Origin: an uncultured Lachnospiraceae bacterium
GTDB lineage: Bacteria; Bacillota; Clostridia; Lachnospirales; Lachnospiraceae
Assembly (NCBI GenBank): GCA_947628955.1
Contig: CANRBX010000033.1
Span: 1-33,697 of the forward strand
Length of the DNA: 33,697 nucleotides
Direction of reading: 5' to 3'
Part shown: in pieces, positions 31,895 through 33,697 of the stretch
How the letters are laid out: each line of letters begins with the position of its first letter
How positions within the stretch are numbered: the first letter of the stretch is position 1
The notes under the pieces: generated by a model
Databases searched by the model: none
What the model was told of the DNA's origin: nothing
Seen by the model: only the letters and a program-made list of their open reading frames with translations
Made by a program: the position numbers and the translations under genes

Positions 31895-33340
31895 TTAATA
31901 TGCCTTGCCCCAGTACACCATCGTCTTCGCCGGCTTCCCGCACCAGATGCAGGTGTCCGCGAGATGCTCCTGCGCAAACGGCATGCAGCGGGAAGTCACG
32001 CTGAGCTCTTCCTTGATCGCGTCTTCGCACTCCTGGCAGCCGCACCACATGGCCTTGATGAAGCCCGGCCTGTGATCCGCGATATCCCGGAACTCTTCCT
32101 TCGTCACAGCCGTGTAGGTGTGCGCGTCGCGGTGCGCGCGTGCCCGTTCGAGCATCTCGCGCTGCATCGTCTCCAGCACCTCCGGCACTTTCGCGATCAC
32201 ATCCATCATGCCGATCGGGATCGTGGTCTTCTCTCCGGTGTCGCGGCGCACGAGCACGGCCTGCCCCGCCTCGATGTCCTTCGGCCCCAGCTCGATGCGG
32301 ATCGGAATCCCGCGCATCTCCTGCTCGGCAAATTTCCAGCCCGGGCTCTTCTCGGAATCGTCCACCTTCACGCGCAGGCCGGTGCCCTCAAGCGCCTGCT
32401 TCATCTCCATGGCACGGTCGAGCACCCCTTCCTGCTGCTGGCGGATCGGGACGATCATCACCTGGGTCGGAGCGATCTTCGGGGGCAGCACGAGGCCGCT
32501 GTCGTCGCCGTGTACCATGATGATCGCGCCGATGATGCGCGTGGACAGTCCCCACGACGTCTGGTGCACATATTTCAGCGTGTTGTCGCGGTCCGCGAAC
32601 TGAATGTTGAACGCTTTCGCAAAACCGTCGCCGAAATTGTGGCTCGTGCCGGACTGCAGCGCCTTGCCGTCATGCATCAGCGCCTCGATCGTGTAGGTCG
32701 ACTCGGCGCCCGCAAATTTCTCCTTGTCTGTCTTGCGTCCGCGGATGACAGGGATTGCCAGCACTTCCTCACAGAAGTCCGCGTAGACGTTCAGCATCTG
32801 CTGCGTCCGCTCCTCGGCCTCCTCCGCGGTCGCGTGCGCGGTGTGGCCCTCCTGCCACAGAAATTCTCTCGAGCGGAGGAACGGCCTCGTCGTCTTCTCC
32901 CAGCGCACGACCGAGCACCACTGGTTGTAAACCTTTGGCAGGTCGCGGTAGGAGTGAATATCATTTGCATAAAAATCACAGAACAGCGTCTCGGACGTCG
33001 GGCGCACGCACATGCGCTCCTGCAGCGGCTCGAGCCCGCCGTGTGTAACCCAGGCAACCTCCGGCGCGAAGCCCTCCACATGATCCTTCTCCTTCTGGAG
33101 CAGGCTCTCCGGAATGAATATCGGCAGATACACATTCTCCACGCCCGTTCTCTTAAAGCGGCGGTCCAGCTCATGCTGAATGTTCTCCCAGATCGCGTAG
33201 CCGGCCGGCTTGATCACCATGCATCCCTTCACGCTTGTATAGTCGATCAGCTCCGCCTTCTTTACCACATCGGTATACCACTGCGCAAAATCCTCTTCCA
33301 TGGAAGTGATCGCTTCCACCAGTTTCTTTTCCTTCGCCAT
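31895..33340 (-). CDS. proS: prolyl-tRNA synthetase, short type with zinc-binding tail
   Basis: A 481-residue class II synthetase of the archaeal/eukaryote-like short form found in many Clostridia. Motifs include [11 protein letters not shown], the class II motif 2 [33 protein letters not shown], and motif 3 around [14 protein letters not shown]. The C-terminal domain has CGCQECE and CIWCGKPA cysteines for zinc and ends WGKAY, matching the family's conserved aromatic C-terminus. It lacks the bacterial-type editing insert. It charges tRNA-Pro. The leader carries a T-box-like antiterminator and terminator. Confidence 0.96.
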   Translation of the reverse strand: MAKEKKLVEAITSMEEDFAQWYTDVVKKAELIDYTSVKGCMVIKPAGYAIWENIQHELDRRFKRTGVENVYLPIFIPESLLQKEKDHVEGFAPEVAWVTHGGLEPLQERMCVRPTSETLFCDFYANDIHSYRDLPKVYNQWCSVVRWEKTTRPFLRSREFLWQEGHTAHATAEEAEERTQQMLNVYADFCEEVLAIPVIRGRKTDKEKFAGAESTYTIEALMHDGKALQSGTSHNFGDGFAKAFNIQFADRDNTLKYVHQTSWGLSTRIIGAIIMVHGDDSGLVLPPKIAPTQVMIVPIRQQQEGVLDRAMEMKQALEGTGLRVKVDDSEKSPGWKFAEQEMRGIPIRIELGPKDIEAGQAVLVRRDTGEKTTIPIGMMDVIAKVPEVLETMQREMLERARAHRDAHTYTAVTKEEFRDIADHRPGFIKAMWCGCQECEDAIKEELSVTSRCMPFAQEHLADTCIWCGKPAKTMVYWGKAY

Positions 33341-33458
33341 AGAAATCTCCTTCCTGATTAAATACTCCTGCAGATGCCGGGTTCAAATGAATCCATACGG
33401 ATTTTTGTGCGGCAGGCGGCCCCCACGCATCCGCCTGAAAAGCTCTTTCCCGCCGCAT

Positions 33459-33501
33459 AAAAAAACCGGCATCCGAATCCCGCAAGGGACCGGAATACCG
33501 G
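33459..33501 (-). terminator. leader terminator of proS (T-box-like)
   Basis: On the minus strand a branched stem runs from CCGG (33501) through CCGGTCCC-TTGC-GGGA to CCGG (33466), followed by seven T (33465-33459). It lies 118 bases before the proS ATG, so it must be bypassed for expression. Confidence 0.8.
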
Positions 33502-33516
33502 CGGTACCACTCTTCT
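33500..33516 (-). promoter_or_regulatory. T-box-like antiterminator sequence
   Basis: The minus strand reads AGAAGAGTGGTACCGCC, close to the T-box consensus (AGGGTGGNACCGCG), directly before the terminator of proS. In T-box leaders this sequence pairs with the uncharged tRNA end to form the antiterminator. Upstream I cannot find the Stem I motifs or a clear proline specifier loop. Confidence 0.6.
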
Positions 33517-33536
33517 TCCCAGCCCGATTACTGCCC

Positions 33537-33565
33537 ATTTTAAAAGCGCAAAGAGCGTTTGTCAA
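33537..33565 (-). promoter_or_regulatory. sigma-A-type promoter of proS
   Basis: On the minus strand TTGACA (33565-33560), 17 bases and TAAAAT (33542-33537). Transcription would start near 33530, only about 15 bases before the T-box-like sequence, leaving no room for a normal Stem I. Confidence 0.75.
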
Positions 33566-33648
33566 GCATTATTGCACTGCAATTCTCTTATTTCGCCGGA
33601 GTTTTGCCGGCGTCCGGACTGTTAGTGTAAAATTATAGTGGGCAAGAT

Positions 33649-33675
33649 AAAAGGAAGAGGCCAAAGCCTCTTCCC
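33649..33675 (-). terminator. terminator of the next gene beyond the right edge
   Basis: GGAAGAGGC-CAAA-GCCTCTTCC is a perfect 9-bp hairpin (33653-33674) followed on the minus strand by TTTT. It would end a minus-strand gene outside the window. The interval between it and proS (33341-33648) has no gene, only the regulatory elements listed. Confidence 0.78.
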
Positions 33676-33697
33676 AACCACACAGTTTTTCTTTATG

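Overview
The window looks like a chromosomal segment of a moderately GC-rich Clostridia/Lachnospiraceae-type Firmicute. The evidence is a CpsB/CpsC/CpsD (phosphatase, activator, BY-kinase) plus LytR-CpsA-Psr gene set, a group-B-like monomeric [FeFe] hydrogenase, a Csp-like subtilase without signal peptide, strong AGGAGG ribosome binding sites, a T-box-like element before proS, and a zinc-tailed short ProS. The genus cannot be fixed from the sequence alone.

Left part (1-7134, plus strand): a tyrosine recombinase gene (457-1449) lies between two perfect 85-bp inverted repeats (298-382 and 1613-1697). Outside each repeat, in mirror orientation, lies the 5' end of a cpsB-type phosphatase gene: intact and in an operon on the right, cut to about 51 codons on the left. 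This is the layout of a self-encoded DNA inversion switch in front of an exopolysaccharide control operon: cpsB, cpsC, cpsD (with a ten-tyrosine Tyr-Gly tail), an LCP ligase, a secreted acidic protein and a LytR_C-domain membrane protein with an octapeptide repeat. No glycosyltransferase, flippase or polymerase gene is present in the operon as seen here.

Middle part (7246-21748, all minus strand): a large alpha-glycoside utilisation locus. In order of transcription it runs: 4-alpha-glucanotransferase, LacI-type regulator, beta-lactamase-fold serine hydrolase, sugar-binding protein, two ABC permeases (no ATPase gene, so a shared one is expected), GH13 alpha-glucosidase, raffinose-synthase-like GH36 alpha-galactosidase, TIM-barrel sugar isomerase/epimerase and [FeFe] hydrogenase. 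Hairpin terminators or attenuators lie between the binding protein and permeases and between the permeases and the glucosidase. Dyad-symmetric sites near start codons are operator candidates.

Right part (21973-33697, minus strand): an AT-rich AAA/DUF4143 ATPase gene that stands out as probably acquired; a cytosolic-type subtilase with a small unknown protein; a cytidylate-kinase-like protein; a complete branched-chain amino acid ABC transporter (livK-H-M-G-F) with a clear promoter and an attenuator after livK; and proS, preceded by a strong promoter and a T-box-like antiterminator/terminator but no recognisable T-box Stem I. A terminator at the right edge closes the next gene outside the window.

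The strongest candidate for something not routinely described is the inverted-repeat/recombinase switch at 61-1910. Secondary points are two transporter binding proteins without a lipobox, the minimal T-box-like leader, and the repeat-rich tails of CpsD and the LytR_C protein.
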